This document shows, one piece after another, positions 38,406-50,000 of a DNA stretch of 64,000 nucleotides. The stretch is from Cladochytrium replicatum (taxonomy: Eukaryota > Chytridiomycota > Chytridiomycetes > Cladochytriales > Cladochytriaceae), in the NCBI GenBank assembly GCA_025526935.1, contig JAHLKD010000070.1, forward strand, positions 124,001 through 188,000, given 5' to 3'. The translations under genes and the position numbers were made by a program. The notes under the pieces are model-generated. The model did no database searches, had not been told where the DNA came from, and saw only the letters and a program-made list of their open reading frames with translations. Within the stretch, counting starts at the first letter, position 1. Every line of letters begins with the position of its first letter.

Positions 38406-39548
38406 ATAAGATAATGTAAAAGGACGATGGCCTCTCAACAATCAGTTACATGGACTCAGCTGAATTGTACGAGCCGTGGGTCATCCGTGCGTTCCACAAG
38501 ATCGCACTTCCAGATGCCCATGCACGCGATTCGGCAACTGGAAGAATCCTCACAGACGTGGTGTCAGTTTCAATTCATCATAGGAAATCAAGATCAAGGA
38601 CTCGTCTCCTCACCATCCAGATTATGTGCCGTGGGACAAAGCAACGAAGCGCTTTGCTTATCCGGAGATTGGTATTGGAATGATTTGTATGCCAATATAC
38701 TGAAACACTCTTTCTGTTGCGCGCTTCCAACCTACCCACTTTATCCTAGGTGCCGATCCTGGAAAAGGGGACATCCGATTTACAGGCTCCCAATTCCAGG
38801 ACACCTGTACCACTCACTCCAAAGGTCAATTTCTTGTACAGCTTTGCCGAGTATTATCAACGTGCAAACATCAACTTGGCGAGAAAGTGGCGGGAATGGC
38901 GACTGGCAGAGAACCTGACGATGCGGCAAGCCCAGAGCTCACGTCCTTCGCTGGTCACCACAAGCCCTCAGCAAGTTGACGCGGGCATTCGTTGGCTTGT
39001 GCAATACATTGAGGCAATGCTTGCACGCTACACCACCTTGAACGTTCACGCGGAATGGCGCTGGCGAGTCTACCAGTCAAAGCAGCGAGAAGTGGAGCGA
39101 GCGTGTAAGGCTTATCTTTGAAACGGTTGAAGCGTACACCTCGTCATGGTGCTTTCGATGCGCGATGGGGGAGCTGAATGAGGAGCCTCATCAGTTGCCC
39201 AGGCTTGTCCACCCATGTGTTTGCTTTGAGTCTGGTTGCCCGTTGAACCTCCCGCACTGCAAGGATCGAAGGCCTTGGCACTCAGACGACGACTGCAGTG
39301 ATCCATGCTACCACCGACCATGGAAGCTTCTGGACTGCCCAGGATGCCATACTCGGTGGAACAGGGATGTGTGTGGAGCCATGAATATCTGACTGATATT
39401 CATGCACTCCAATTAGCACCGGGGGGATCGGCCGTAGATGTTCAGGCAAAGTGTTTTTGTATGATTTTTTGTTCCACCTGTTTGCTACGAAAGTCCCCAA
39501 TTCGGGTGATCCGTCCAGCAACTCACATTATAATAAATAAGGTAATGT
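38406..39548 (+). mobile_element. Fanzor (eukaryotic TnpB-like) element, decayed, inside protease intron
   Basis: On the strand opposite to the host gene, 38735-39392 encodes pieces of a Fanzor/TnpB-like RuvC nuclease. ILGADPGKGDIRFTG (near 38750) resembles RuvC-I. A linker segment reads AEWRWRVYQSKQREVERACK (near 39055). LIFETVEAYTSSWCFRC (from 39111) resembles the RuvC-III approach and first zinc-ribbon Cys pair. LLDCPGCHTRWNRDVCGAMNI ending at 39392 gives the second Cys pair and the RDV..A.NI active-site motif. The three segments lie in three frames, and the expected RuvC-II stretch between the linker and TVEAYTSS is missing, so the copy is inactive. A near-identical 12-mer, ATAAGATAATGT / ATAAGGTAATGT, lies at 38406-38417 and 39537-39548 and may mark the ends. 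Frames from 38427 and 38450 are unassigned. Confidence 0.65.
39381..39403 (+). other. Hairpin at the 3' end of the Fanzor reading frame
   Basis: ATGAATATC, loop TGACT, then GATATTCAT: a perfect 9-bp stem with a 5-nt loop that overlaps the last codons and stop of the nuclease frame. TnpB and Fanzor guide (omega) RNAs start at or near the 3' end of the nuclease gene, so this could be a leftover of the guide scaffold. The hairpin is seen; its role is inferred. Confidence 0.4.
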
Positions 39549-40342
39549 TATTGAATCGCTGTTTTTGTCATGAAGTTGCGCTCGGAGGTGCAACATAGCA
39601 CGTTTCTTGCACGCCAGTTGGCGAATGCGAACATACTTCCATTATCGAGAGGATTTCCAGAGAACTCGCTTGGAAAGTGCTGTATCCCTGAAGACGAACA
39701 TCCGTAACATTCAATGTGTAGATATTGAGTATTCTTCTCCCATGTTCAAACGAACATCCGTAAAGTTTGATATTGAGTGTTCTTGTGCCTCCCACGCGAA
39801 GTTGCCGCTTCATGTGGGTTTGGAATCCACTTCCTTCGGCTCTTGGATAGTTTTGTGAGAGATTGACAGCAGTCATTCCGATTATACTTATGCATTCTGG
39901 AGCCAGCTGTGGCCGCGATTCAGTCCCGCCAACTTGAACGTGAATCAAGTGTTGAACTTGGCCAGATACTGGTTAAGGACATTCGCCTTTTTTTTGAATG
40001 TCTTCTTCAGGGGTGTGTCCGCCAGACGTTGTAGTCTGTTGTTTCAATTTCAAACGTGGTTGGACATAAAGTCCAATAGGCGTACATGAAAGGCACGCAA
40101 GTCACCTTGGTACATTGCATGGATGTAGATAGGTACGGTGACATTCGTGACTGGGAAACCTGCAAATTCGAGCAACGTTTGACTAGCGGTTAGAGGAAAA
40201 TCCTTTAGAGCAGCTTCGAGAGGAGAAGTACTAAAATTTTCATCTCCGAATCGAATTTATTGTGTAGATAGAAGGTGCATTGCTCGCGTGACCCTCTTCA
40301 AGCTTGTTAGATGACCTTCAACTTCAATTCTCATAGTTTGAT

Positions 40343-41948
40343 CTAAACAGTAGATGCTGTGGACTTGACAGCAGTGGATGTAGTTGTCTTTCCAGCCGTG
40401 GTGGTGCTGGGACATTGGATTCCGCATTTGGTTCCAACTTTTTCGATACAGTATCTGTCCCAAAAGTTGTTGATGCAGAGAATGTCGAGATTGCCCACAA
40501 GTTCAACGCACCAATTGCAAGCCGCTGCGAACGCATAATAGTTCAGTACATGCTGACCCCAGCTGCATAAAAGGATACGCACGGTCTAGCTTAGGTCCGA
40601 AGGTGCACAGATCATGCGCACAAGGCGGAGGGGTAGCAGCAGGGTCCTTGGTAGTAGGGGTTTCGTTGGGCGGCACGGGAGAATTGTTGTTTTGCCGGTA
40701 ACTGGAACGAGTCATGACCAGTTAAGACATATTACATGCAACCTCCTAATGAAACTTACGTCAGCCATTGCTGCTGCATCCGTGTGACTTGCCCAGGAGT
40801 AAACACGGCATCACAATCGTCTGCACCGTAATCCATGATATTCTAGAACAGAACAACGTCAACATGTCTCATTGCCTTTCTGCCGTTCAGTCTGAGTTTA
40901 CAGTCACGGGATCCATCCCGGGCTGGTCGGGACAAGAATCGCGGGGCATGCAGTCCGTCGCAGGGGTTGCCTCATAAGGAGTGTCGTCAACTCCGTCGCC
41001 AGGGGCCAGGCAGCCGAACTAGAAATGCATGTGTCAGTTCACTGCAGGTGCAAGATCAGGAACAATTGAATTTACCTGGAACGTGTGATAAAGCCCCAGC
41101 CAGTGACCCACCTGAAGCAAGTTTTCATTGAGAGTGATATTGGTCGCATTCAGATTGATACTCACTTCGTGCACCATCGTTGTACCATCGTTGTGCTCAG
41201 TAAGGTAGCCGCTCGGGAGCGATCCGATGTTAAACACAACTTGTAGCATTACACGACTGGTGAACAAAGAGATTGGAGGGATCGTTGCGACTTACTTCCG
41301 TCGTCAAGAGGATCTCCAGCGTAGTGGTCTGGGAAAGTGCTGTACCCTTGAAGACGAACATTTGTAAAGTTGACCGTGTAGATGTTGAGAGTACGTGCGT
41401 CTCCAACGCGTAGCTGGCGCTTCATATGGGTCTGGAAACCGCCTCCCTCGGTTCTTCGGAGAGGAAGCTTCAGACCAGATGGAGTGGTACCAAATGCCTT
41501 CCTTACGCATTTTGAAACCATGCAGCACTGTTAACACGGTTGAGCCCAGCCAATATGAACGAGAATCCCGTTTTGAAGTTGGCATGGAACGTGTTCAAAA
41601 TGCTCATTTGTTCCAAGATGTCCTCATCTGGGGTATATCCTCCGGCTTTGGTATTGTCTGTATATGCATAGGTTGAAGCACAAGGGGTAAACTGTCGGCA
41701 AACATATGCAAAGTACCTTGGTATGTGGCATGGATATAAACAGGAACGGTGATGTTTGTGGTTGCTTCCTCAACTCGGAGCTGGGAAAGCCTCGCCATTG
41801 TTGATTCCACCTTTGCTTCGTTTGCACGAAAGTCCTCCAAAGAAGGAGTTGAGGAGCCGCATCCGTACGGTTTCGAACTTTGTGCAGAGCTAAAGCCCAA
41901 TAAGGCGAGTGTTCCAGCAACCAATCCCACGACACTTGTGGTCCTCAT
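40343..41948 (-). CDS. Secreted M43-type metalloprotease with C-terminal Cys-rich domain (copy B)
   Basis: Starts ATG 41948 with a signal peptide (TTSVVGLVAGTLALLGFSSA). In order: NITVPVYIHATYQ, ILNTFHANFKTGFSFILAG, THMKRQLRVGDARTLNIYTV, GYSTFPDHYAGDPLDDG, the zinc site VHE|VGHWLGLYHTF (HEVGHxxGLxH, split by an intron), DDTPYEATPATDC, and the Met-turn NIMDYGADDC with TPGQVTRMQQQWL. A Pro/Thr linker follows, then a Cys module (CVELVGNLDILCINNFW ... KVGTKCGIQC) and a Ser/Thr-rich end that suggests O-glycosylation. About nine exons; all checked phases agree. Pappalysin/cytophagalysin-like (M43) proteases are expanded in chytrids and degrade extracellular protein. No lesion was found, so this copy looks functional. 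Confidence 0.85.
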
Positions 41949-42211
41949 AGCTGTATTGGACAAAACAAATAAGCAGCAAGCTGCACTTTTATATTGTTTA
42001 TCAACCCCTCTTAAAATTTTCATCATCATATCTAATAAAAAATTTGAATAGGAGTTACCAAGCGGCTCAAGCACTCATGATCGTCATCAGACTGACAAGT
42101 ACGCTGTATATTATCTGAAAGTCATAACATTGATTCCGAAACGAGTAACTTCGGTTTAGATACCACAGCATGTGAAGCAGCATACATATGAATCACAATT
42201 TACACTAAAGA

Positions 42212-42560
42212 TCAGTTTTCCGAAACTCCTTTTGCGATCAATGGCCATAACTCGTCATTCCCCTCAAGGCCAACTAGAATCACAATAGTATGGTTTGGAA
42301 CGACGTCCCCTCGCCAGCCCTCCGCATTGTGCAGCAACTGGCGGCCCACCTTTGCAGCTTCATCTTGTTTGCCATCCACATTGTTGAATGTTCCTTCGAA
42401 CACACGCAGCTGTGACGGTCTCGAGAGCGATCTCAGTCGGCATAGCGACCGTCAAGACTACACCACCACATTCTTGAAGCTTCCTCGCAAGAGGCCGCAT
42501 CTACACCGTACCGGAGAGATGGAGCTACCGCTTTAATGTTAGAGACGATGGCTGGATCCT
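42212..42560 (-). pseudogene. Unidentified secreted-enzyme fragment, possibly GH17-like
   Basis: Minus-strand segments GFDYKDPAIVSNIKAVAPSL and VFEGTFNNVDGKQDEAAKVG ... VILVGLEGNDEL lie in neighbouring frames separated by stops. The 'NIKAVAP' and 'VFEGTFNNV' runs vaguely recall fungal GH17 glucanases, but I cannot name the family with confidence. It abuts fragments of the M43 protease family. Confidence 0.25.
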
Positions 42561-42699
42561 TGTAGTCAAAACCTTCCGACGTGCCGAGAGATCGCGAACA
42601 AGATCTAAGTTCTTGGAATCGGGCAATTCGAGCGCAGTGCACATTGTACTGACAACAGATGAGGCAACAAAGCCTCTGCATTGTCACTGAGCGGCTCTC

Positions 42700-43104
42700 G
42701 TCAGCGGTTGGAATCGGAAGTTTGAGCGTCATGAGAAAAGATGCTGTACCCTTGAAGACGACCATTTGTAAAGGTGACTGTGAAAGACTAAAGTTCAATT
42801 TACGCAGTTGAAGCCAGTTCAAGCGTCAGTGGTGATCCCAGCTAAAGCATTTGTGTTGGGCACGGTTGAAGCAGTGGTGGTGCTTGAGGACATGATCCCA
42901 CATTTGGTCCCGACTTTTGTAACACACACTTTGTCCCAGCCGTTATTGATACAGATTTGGTCGAGATCGCCGATGCTCGACACAACAGGTCCGGAGAATT
43001 GCTCCATGCAACAGTCCCACAGCGATACAGCCTTAGGCGGAGCTGGTGCCTAAGAGCAGGGCAAGAAGTCCGATGACTATCCCGAGACACTTTGATCCTT
43101 TCAT
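42700..43104 (-). pseudogene. M43-protease fragments: signal peptide fused to Cys module, plus internal piece
   Basis: From ATG 43104 the minus strand gives a signal-peptide-like run (KCLGIVIGLLALLLGTSSA) that hits a stop, TAA. One base out of frame it continues as DCCMEQFSGPVVSSIGDLDQ and NNGWDKVCVTKVGTKCGIM, ending in a Ser/Thr-rich tail at TGA 42819-42821. This is the C-terminal Cys module of the neighbouring proteases joined directly to a leader. Just beyond, near 42790-42710, FTVTFTNGRLQGYSIFSHD corresponds to the TNVRLQGYSTF block of copy B, out of its normal order. The segment reads as a rearranged relic. If an intron explains the frame change, it could be a small secreted Cys protein. 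Confidence 0.5.
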
Positions 43105-43244
43105 CGTTGGTCAGTCAGAGGAAAATTACCCCCTAAATGTTGTCCCACAATTTTTATCATGCGTGAAAATCACGAGCACTGCTCAAAATTTGCGCTTGTG
43201 AAAACTCGGAGTTTATCAAAACGATTTTTTGTCTGGATCGATTC

Positions 43245-44474
43245 TCAGGTTTTCCTTGATCGGGCCCCGAAAATGGTAGACCCAACACGAATGTTAGTAG
43301 ATCCATGTGCGATCGCAGCCTCAAAGTCATCTGACATCCCCATACTGAGCTCCAAAGGTGAGAGAGATAGTGACTGTGCAATAGCCTGGCTTTTTTCCCT
43401 CAAAAGCTGGGAGATAACATGTTGAAAAGTGAGCAGGTACGAATGTGATGCAGATTTGTGGAATATTACCACAAAATCAGGGTTATCATCACGTTCCGAG
43501 TTTTCAGGAGAGCCGATGGTCATTAGCCCAGCCAATTCCAAATGAGGGCAGTTACGGATGATGTGCTCACAAACACTGAGTGCTTCTTCGGGTTGAACTC
43601 CAGATTTGCCTGAGCCCGTTTGTGTTAGATTTAACTCTGGACAAGACTTAGTGGCATACTCTCTTCCCCGCTTGTATTGATTTGCACGAAAACTCTCAGA
43701 GGAGTCGTCCGGTAATCACTGTGCTTATTAAGGAGGTCTGCTTTCTTGATGGAGTCTGAAGTTGAAAGAGGCAAAGTAATTGGATGAAAAACAAAAAGTT
43801 GCTTTCTTTGAATTACTGACCGAGAGTCTCAACGGCATAAAGAGAGGGCACAGCTGCGAGTACTTTGCATTTGTTTGACTGCAATGAACCTGGAAATATG
43901 TTGGACCCTGGGCAATGGATAATCAAATAACGTACCAATAAAGTGCCAGTTTATGTCCCTCGGCAGCTGCAAAAAAGCTTTCAGTAGAAATCCAAGTCGA
44001 AGTACCGTACGTGTACCTTTTCAGCCTTGTCCACCAGTTCTTGAATCTACCAATATGATGTCATAAAGTCAGTTCCGTCTGAAGGCGAAGACCGGACTTA
44101 CATACTGAAATTGTAAAGAGTCGTGAGTTCTTCTAATCATGATAATAGTTTATTTTTTTTACATTTTCACCGAAATGCCGATGTCCTTCTTCATAAACAG
44201 CAAGAATATCTTCATTAGGCTTCGTCTTCGAAACCGCAACCAAGCGAACCTAGAGCGGGATGAAACTTCGTCAAACAACAACTGAAATGAAGTAAATCGA
44301 ATGGATTCGAATACCGAGGAAGGATTTCTGCCAACTCGCTCTGCAGCAACTACCGATCGCTGCAACACAGTCTTAAGTGCGTTCCTGAACCACAGTGAAT
44401 CAGTTTTCCCCAAGTATGTTTCCGTTCACCACTACTTTATTGCTGCCATGTGCTCCACTTCCTCCGCTTCCATC
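43245..44474 (-). CDS. Pyridoxal phosphate homeostasis protein (PLPBP/YggS family)
   Basis: From ATG 44474: a short first exon ([13 protein letters not shown]), then [40 protein letters not shown] (with the PLP-binding Lys in SKTKP), [64 protein letters not shown], and the C-terminal phosphate-binding block [20 protein letters not shown] then [13 protein letters not shown] at 43245-43247. Eight or so exons join in consistent phase. The family (yeast YBL036C, human PROSC) is a single-domain fold-type III PLP carrier that buffers free PLP. The first exon was deduced from phase, because the second exon has no ATG of its own. It is divergent from CCT6. Confidence 0.88.
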
Positions 44475-44633
44475 ACGTTTCCCGTAAAAGGAAAATTAAT
44501 AATTTACGCCGCTTTCTCTTCGCACTTGAACAGACGAACAAAATCATCTCGGTACGAACCCAAATCACGGCGCATTTCGCAGAGAACTCAGAATCGCACA
44601 GATGTATGATACTCCGCATTGAACGTCGCTTCC

Positions 44634-46865
44634 ATGACCGCATGCTCACGTCATAACCGTGCATTTTTCTGTCATTGCGACGTGCCTTTCTTTGGTCGAA
44701 AATTCTGATTCCTTGGGTGCTCCTTCGTTCGTTAACGGCTTGGAATTGAAAGGTCCTCGGCAGCAGTCCAGCTTGCAAATCCCAAGGCGGAGGTTGCGCG
44801 ACGAGGTCAGGCATTGCAGATCAACATCACCGCTGCACTAGGTCTTCAGGATGTGCTGCGTACCAATCTCGGGCCAAAAGGAACCATTAAAATGTACGAA
44901 TAAGTCGCTGTTGGGAACGTTACCGAGAGTTAACAAAGTAAGATTAACTTGGACGTGTTCTCTCGCAGGTTGGTTGGAGGTGCTGGGGACATTAAGCTCA
45001 CGAAAGATGGAAAAGTTCTTCTGAGTGAAATGGTACGATGCTGTTTCATTTTTCTTTGCTTTTTCAGCCAACCGCAACGATTTTTAAAAGCAAATCCAAA
45101 ATCCAACCGCAGCAATGATTGCACGGGCCGCCACCGCTCAGGATGACGTGACTGGAGACGGCACCACTTCGAACGTGTTGATGATCGGGGAGTTGTTGAA
45201 GCAGGCTCAGCGCTACCTGTCAGAAGGAGTTCACCCTCGGGTCCTCACAGAAGGTTTTGAGTTGGCGAAGAAGGAATCGCTTTCGGTGAGGATTGTGAAT
45301 TAAGCGGAGTCAATGTTGGTACTGATTTCATGCCAGTTCCTCGAAGAGTTCAAATCGAAAAAGGCTGTCGACCGAGAACTTCTTCTCAACGTTGCACGAA
45401 CGTCTCTGCGCACAAAGGTTCGCGAAGAGCTCGCGGACACTTTAACAGAAGCGGTGGTGGACGCTGTCTTATGCATCCACTCGGAAGGGCACCCAATTGA
45501 TTTGCACATGGTTGAGATCATGAAGATGCAACACAAGAGTGATACGGATACAAAGTTGATCAAGGGTTTGGTGATGGATCACGGCGCGCGGCACCCGGAC
45601 ATGCCGAAAAAGGTCAAGGACGCGTTCGTCCTCACCTTGAACGTTTCGCTTGAATACGAGAAGAGGTAGGAAATTGCAAATATGGAACTAGGAATCCAAC
45701 AACTTATCCTATGTTTATACAGCGAAATCAACTCAGGATTCTTTTACAGCAATGCGGAGCAGCGGGAGAAGCTGGTCGAGTCCGAACGACGATTTGTTGA
45801 CTCGAAGCTAGCAAAGATTGTGGAGCTAAAGAAAGCTGTTTGCGACGGATATGACAAAGGCTTTGTGGTCATCAACCAAAAGGGCATTGATCCTCTGTCG
45901 CTTGATGTTCTGGCAAAGTATAACATCTTGGCACTGCGAAGAGCGAAGCGAAGGAATATGGAGCGGTAAAGATGAAATCTTGCGTTAAAAAACCATCTGC
46001 CTGACAAATTTTTGTTGATAAGCCTGCAACTGTGCTGTGGTGGAACGGCCCAAAATTCTGTTGATGACCTTACTCCCGACGTATTGGGTCATGCCGGTCT
46101 GGTATATGAACACGTTCTTGGGGAGGAAAAGTTTACGTTCGTGGAGGAGGTCGCAAATCCGCTGTCGGTTACAATTCTCATCACTGGTAGGAAATCTGGC
46201 TGGAAACGTGTTTTATGTGTTTTGCTTATGGTTCCATAATAAAAAGGTCCCCACACCCACGTTTTGAACCAAATCAACGATGCAGTGCGTGATGGCCTTC
46301 GAGCTGTGACGAACGCCATTGAGGATGGATATGTTGTTGCTGGTGCTGGTGCATTCCACATTGCGCTTCACAAACACCTCAACAAGTTCAAGGACACCGT
46401 CAAGGGCCGGCCGAAGTTCGGTGTTCAGGCGTTTGCTGAAGCACTTCTCATTGTGCCCAAAGTTCTCGCGCAGAATGCTGGATTTGACCCTCTTGACACC
46501 ATTGTGGCCCTTCAGGTAGTTTTCTACAGTTCCCATACTCGAGCGTTTGTAATGACGGTGCTATCTTCACTAGGAGGAGCATGCAAACGGCCACATTGTT
46601 GGAGTTGATCTGTCGTCCGGGGAAGCGCTTGACCCAGCTGCTGAGGGAATCTGGGACAACTATCGTGTCCATCGCCACCTGTTGCATTCGTGGTAGGTTC
46701 TTATTTCTTTTCGTTTCGGCTTTTCCTCACAAACTCCAGCTCTGTTATCGCAAGCAATCTGCTGTTGGTCGACGAAATGATGAGGGTATGTAAGCGCGTA
46801 CAATTCCTAAGCTAGACCTGATCATCTTCCAGGCCGGTCGCTCGAGCTTGAGGGCCGATGAGTAG
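44634..46865 (+). CDS. CCT6: CCT6, zeta subunit of the TRiC/CCT chaperonin
   Basis: Diagnostic runs: [76 protein letters not shown] (nucleotide-binding GDGTT), [124 protein letters not shown], then [15 protein letters not shown] and LLLVDEMMR. These are specific to zeta among the eight CCT paralogues. The complex folds actin, tubulin and WD40 proteins in the cytosol. About nine exons; stop TAG 46863-46865. The first coding exon is uncertain: ATG 44634 with a phase-1 donor near 44660 fits, but other short first exons are possible. Confidence 0.88.
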
Positions 46866-47007
46866 AGGTCGCGTGAATAATTATTGCTGTTGATGTTGCT
46901 CCAATTCGATTGCCAAATACAAGTATTATGAGTTATAATGCAATATCACAAGGAACCATATAAAACAATCAGGGAAAGAGGAAAAACGCCATTATAAATA
47001 CATTCAA

Positions 47008-50000
47008 TCAAGCACATCCCGCCTCTCTTGCCATCCCTGCGAACGCGCCATCTTGCTTCAACAGATTGGGAATGGTGTCAAATTCGGCAATCTCCCCAGA
47101 AGATAGAACAAGACTCTTGTCATAATCCAGAATTGTGTTCTAATAAGGAATGTGAGTGTTCCTGATCACGGCATTCTACAAGCCCTTACTATGCGGTGTG
47201 CTATTGTGATGATTGTCGCACCATCGAACTCTTGGCGCATAACCTCTTGAATGATTCGGTCACTTTCAAGATCAAGACTCGCGCTAGCTTCATCCAGAAG
47301 GACGATTTTGCTCTTCCGCAGAGCTGCTCGACCAATGGAAAGAAGTTGGCTGTGATGCATAATTGAATTAGATCAAATGCGAATGCCCATCACTTTCAAA
47401 CAACTGAGTACCTCTGCCCTGCACTCAACGACTCCCCGCCGTTTGAAAGCACTGCATCCAAACCACCGAGTTCGGCCACTTTTGTCTTCAGCTGCACCTT
47501 CTCTAGCATTCGCCAGATGTCTGCGTCATCAACCACGCTAAAAGGATCCATGTTGTAACGAACAGTATTCTTGAATAGGACAGGCTCCTGCGGAATAAAC
47601 GTAATGTTGGAGCGCAAGTCGAACAATGGAATCGCCCTGGTGTCCTGGCCATCAATGAGAATTTGACCACCCGACGGCTCTGCCATGCGCAAGAAGGCCT
47701 TCATGAAGCTGGATTTACCGCTCCCCGTTCGCCCAACGATGGCAACTCGTTCACCGGCGCAGATTTTGAAGCTGAGGTTCCGAAGTACATTGGGCCCATT
47801 CGGCGAATAGCGGAACGAGAGTCAACCACTTCTATACTCTGCGACGGCTTCCAGTCGGGAAATTGAGGTTGGATCGTGGTGGGAGATTCCACCTCACGAT
47901 CAAACGCATACTCTTCAATTCGTTCTGCCGAGTTTAGTTCTACTTCAAGCTTTCAGAAAAGTTAGCCTTCTTTTAAGAATCCTAAAAGACAAACAAAACT
48001 ACCATAGTCGTGACCGTTGTAAGATCGCTTAGAAAAGATGTGATCTGCATCGCAAACATCAGCATGAGACCGACTAGTTGAAGTTGTTGGCTCTGCATAA
48101 CGTAAAAGATTTAGCAATGCGAAAACTGACGAACAAGTATTCTTACTCTTCCGATCAGACCCAATGCACCAGTTGCAAGGACGATGAGAGAGCCTATCAT
48201 ATCCAAGCGCATAGACATCCACCAAGTTACGTATGTCTTTATAGTCTGAGGCGAGATCGCATTAATTTGCAGGTGGTTGAACTTTTCAATGAACTGATTC
48301 TGAACGCCAAACATCCGAATGACCGGCAGTCCGTTGTAAGTTTCACCTGTATGTATGGTGAAAGATCAGCAAAGTGCTGACATAATGCGCTGCAAAGATT
48401 TACCGACAAATGCAATAACCTATCGAGAGCGAAAGAATATCAGCACGTCTTCCATTAGCTTTGTGTTAACATACAGGCGAGCTTGCATTGGCGGTTATGC
48501 GTTGAACTTCGCGCGCACTTCGCCGATATGCGATCCATATAAATGCATATAAGCCGGAAAGTGGAGCAAGGATAGCTAAAAACAAAACATAGGCCAAAAT
48601 GTTACTCTGATAAAGCTCTCATGCCGTACCGAGAAATATTGGCGTGCTGACAGCAATAAACAGTATGCGACTCAAAACGCTCGCAATGGACTCAAACGTA
48701 TCAAGGGCCGTTGAGCTCAGTGTGTAATCAATCGAGTCAATGTCTCGAGAAAAGCGACTGAAAACGTGACATTAGTCGGCGGGACGGATGTCTGGAGTAT
48801 CCGCGCTTACTTGACAATCCTTCCAACGGGCGTTGTATCAAAAAACCTAATAGGCGCCTGTCTGCTGATTATTAATTGCCTAATTTACGAACTAGCAGAA
48901 TCTACCTGCAGTATTCTTTTTATGCTGAGATCATGCAATTTTGATGATGCCCGATTGCTAAATATACCCATGGAAACAAAAAATATGTAGGTAGCAATGC
49001 ACTGAGCTAGCCCGAGCCCAGCGTACACTCCTACATAGCCGCCAACGCCGAAGTTGGGGATTAAAAGATCAGTCCACACAATGATCCTGAAAGTTAAAGT
49101 TTCAGCGATCGTTACAAGGTGAACTGCTCTGCACTATATACCAGAGGGATTGTCCCAGCACAAGCCCTTGATACGCTAGTATAAAGAACCAAACGAGGGC
49201 AAGCAGTTGCATTCCTCCTCCTGATGTTGCCCATCGCAAAAAGACAGCAGGTTTAACGGCGCCAAACGAACGCGATTCTTCTTCGATGAAATTGCTCTTC
49301 TTTGAATTTTTCTTCTGCACGCCTGTCGTTTCGGGAGCCTTAGATTGCAAAAATGAGATTCGAGGAACAAAGCACTTTTTTCGTGTACCATAGTCGCTCC
49401 GGTCTCTTCTGAGGTCTCACCACTCGAAATTGTCTTGACCGAATTTTGGACCATGTTTAGAAGTTCGCCGTTTTCTTCCAAGTTCATGAGCTCGGCGTAT
49501 GGCCCCTGCTCCGCAATCCGGCCGTCCTTCATCACAATGATGTGATCCATCCTCGGCAACATGGATAGTGCACTTGTAACAACGATCCGAGTTGCCCTTG
49601 ACAACACCGGAAGTGTTTGCTCGGTCGGCTTTGCAGTTGAACTTGTCCCGATGAGGTTGTTCAATATATAGCTACCAACGTGCACGTCAACTACAAAGAT
49701 ATCAGCGAATATGCATTGGCGCATGAAAATCGGACGTTACCAGCAGATAGTGGATCATCTAGCAACGCGATTGATGGCTTGAAGAAGGCGGACCGTGCCA
49801 AACTAACCCTTCATTATGCGAAATGGATGAGCTTATGATGTGAACCACGACGCTTTTTGAGTACCTTTGCTTTTGGCCACCTGAAAGGTTGATTCCTTTT
49901 TCTCCAATTTGAGTCTGGATAATCATTTGTTAATAGAGCAAGCAATTTTTCAGAGTTGAGCTTGCCTGATCACCATCCACCAAGATCTCGAAATCAGGGA

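Larger units (their letters stand above)
37556..40300 (-). pseudogene. M43-type secreted metalloprotease copy A, interrupted and degenerate
   Basis: This is a second copy of the protease at 40343-41948. Recognisable blocks, right to left: TNVTVPIYIHAMYQG (near 40130), GFQTHMKRQLRVGGTRTLNI and VTDVRLQGYSTF (near 39800-39690), NIASLANGYLTQHNSGVTMV (near 38360), VGHFQGLYHTFE completing an HEVGH zinc site, DDTPYERIPAEDCSVRDSCH, NIMEYGRDSCSSMVTPGQVA (Met-turn), and an intact Cys-rich tail CHWCVELVGNLDSLCVNYWW ending at TAA 37556-37558. Lesions: the LNIYT...block is partly duplicated near 39760, a frameshift occurs before DNG, and the donor after VHE reads GC rather than GT. A Fanzor-type element occupies the intron at about 38418-39536. 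Signal peptide and start are unclear. Confidence 0.7.

Noticed and set aside
44159-44413. 84-codon minus-strand frame as the start of the PLP homeostasis gene
   Set aside because: It begins with TTG and reads through an intron. A first exon from ATG 44474 joined in phase to NALKTVLQ explains the protein better.
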